Part shown: positions 63,489 through 64,000 of the stretch, one piece after another
Layout: every line of letters begins with the position of its first letter
Position numbering within the stretch: the stretch's first letter is position 1
Origin: Haliea sp.
GTDB lineage: Bacteria; Pseudomonadota; Gammaproteobacteria; Pseudomonadales; Halieaceae
NCBI GenBank assembly: GCA_024642265.1
Contig: JAHEBL010000005.1
Coordinates: 1 to 64,000 of the forward strand
Direction of reading: 5' to 3'
Length of the DNA: 64,000 bases
Notes under the pieces: model-generated
Database searches by the model: none
Seen by the model: the letters and a program-made list of their open reading frames with translations, nothing else
Told to the model about the DNA's origin: nothing
Made by a program: the position numbers and the translations under genes

Positions 63489-64000
63489 ATGCTCTACGTG
63501 GCGGACCTGCGGGAGCGACGCGAGCGCACCTTCCTGGTGCTGGCGGGCTTCTTTCTGTGCTCCATGACGCTTCTCAATGTTATCGGGATCACGCGCTTCG
63601 TCCAGCTGGGTCCGATGTCACTCGCGGTGGGAGTGCTGCCCTACCCCCTGACCTTCCTTTGCACAGATCTCATCTGCGAGCTCTACGGCAAGGCCCGGGC
63701 CAATTTCCTGGTGACGGTTGGCCTGGGGCTCAATATCTTTATCCTGCTGGTGCTGTTCGTCGGCAATGCCATTCCCTCAGTACCCCCTGAAAATATGCCG
63801 CCCTGGCAGATACTGCAACTCGCGGCGCCCGTTGCCCTGCCCAACGGCGCAGTCGTGGAGGACAGTGTCGGCCTGTACCAGTTGATCTACGCGACCACCT
63901 CCGGGGCCATGGTCGCCTCCATGCTGGCCTATATCGCCGCCCAGTACTGCGATGTTCACCTGTTCCATTTCTGGAAACGGGTCACCAAGGGCAAGCACCT
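63489..64000 (+). CDS. yhhQ: Queuosine precursor transporter, YhhQ family (truncated by window edge)
   Basis: The 170 codons in the window contain four to five hydrophobic helices and family signatures SMTLLNVIGITRFV, LPYPLTFLCTDLICELYG and HLFHFWKRVTKGKH, typical of the VUT/YhhQ family that imports preQ0/preQ1 for queuosine tRNA modification. The C-terminal part is beyond the window. Coupling with a pterin-type SDR and a PTPS-like gene nearby fits 7-deazaguanine or pterin metabolism. Confidence 0.9.
   Translation, partial: MLYVADLRERRERTFLVLAGFFLCSMTLLNVIGITRFVQLGPMSLAVGVLPYPLTFLCTDLICELYGKARANFLVTVGLGLNIFILLVLFVGNAIPSVPPENMPPWQILQLAAPVALPNGAVVEDSVGLYQLIYATTSGAMVASMLAYIAAQYCDVHLFHFWKRVTKGKH

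Overview
The window is a gene-dense, GC-rich stretch of a gammaproteobacterial chromosome. Gene order and protein sequences fit a marine, aerobic lineage near the OM60/NOR5 group (Halieaceae and relatives). That placement is inference from content and was not tested by a search. I see no rRNA, tRNA, CRISPR array, prophage or insertion sequence. The coding content is mostly conserved housekeeping, with one accessory catabolic block.

Region 1 (1-14164, all minus strand) is the classic envelope/translation super-cluster, read from high to low coordinates: rpsB-tsf, pyrH-frr-uppS-cdsA-dxr-rseP-bamA-skp-lpxD-fabZ-lpxA-lpxB-rnhB. Nearly all junctions after tsf are short or overlapping. A strong UUCG-loop terminator separates tsf from pyrH, a hairpin with a U-tract lies between rpsB and tsf, and rpsB has a clear promoter with a GC-rich discriminator.

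Region 2 (14476-23351, plus strand) is map-glnD-dapC-nth, then a repeat-rich gap and an opposing MAPEG membrane-protein gene, then a Spx/ArsC-like gene, dapD and dapE. It links nitrogen sensing to the succinylase branch of lysine/diaminopimelate synthesis. The gap carries two inverted copies of a palindromic repeat whose cores are alike but whose terminal stems differ in sequence while staying self-complementary.

Region 3 (23380-31537) holds a short-chain dehydrogenase, rsmJ, a class III cyclase-like protein with altered catalytic residues, a leucine-rich-repeat lipoprotein, an LpxL-like acyltransferase, and the minus-strand set dapA-bamC-metallo-beta-lactamase-fold hydrolase.

Region 4 (31618-35126) is a four-gene MCE/Mla-type lipid transporter operon: STAS-permease fusion, ATPase, MCE protein and PqiC-like lipoprotein.

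Region 5 (35223-44414) is the most accessory-looking part: a hydroxysteroid-dehydrogenase-like SDR, a TonB-dependent receptor, a DUF35 protein with a non-canonical thiolase, a twin-arginine-exported flavoprotein coupled to a cytochrome c, a Nudix hydrolase and a MaoC-type hydratase (an SRAP gene sits among them). Together they suggest uptake and CoA-dependent breakdown of a steroid- or terpenoid-like compound. This is inference.

Region 6 (44577-64000) mixes envelope and metabolic genes: mscS-type channel, RND efflux pair, sppA, wrbA, arsC-like, yihY-like, a thioredoxin-like lipoprotein, cysK, a GNAT acetyltransferase, quinone oxidoreductase, DEAD-box helicase, thpR, prlC, a PTPS-family protein lacking expected catalytic residues, an SDR and the start of a yhhQ-like queuosine-precursor transporter. 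The roughly 490-bp gap before cysK contains a minus-strand terminator without any visible gene to terminate, making it a candidate small-RNA locus.
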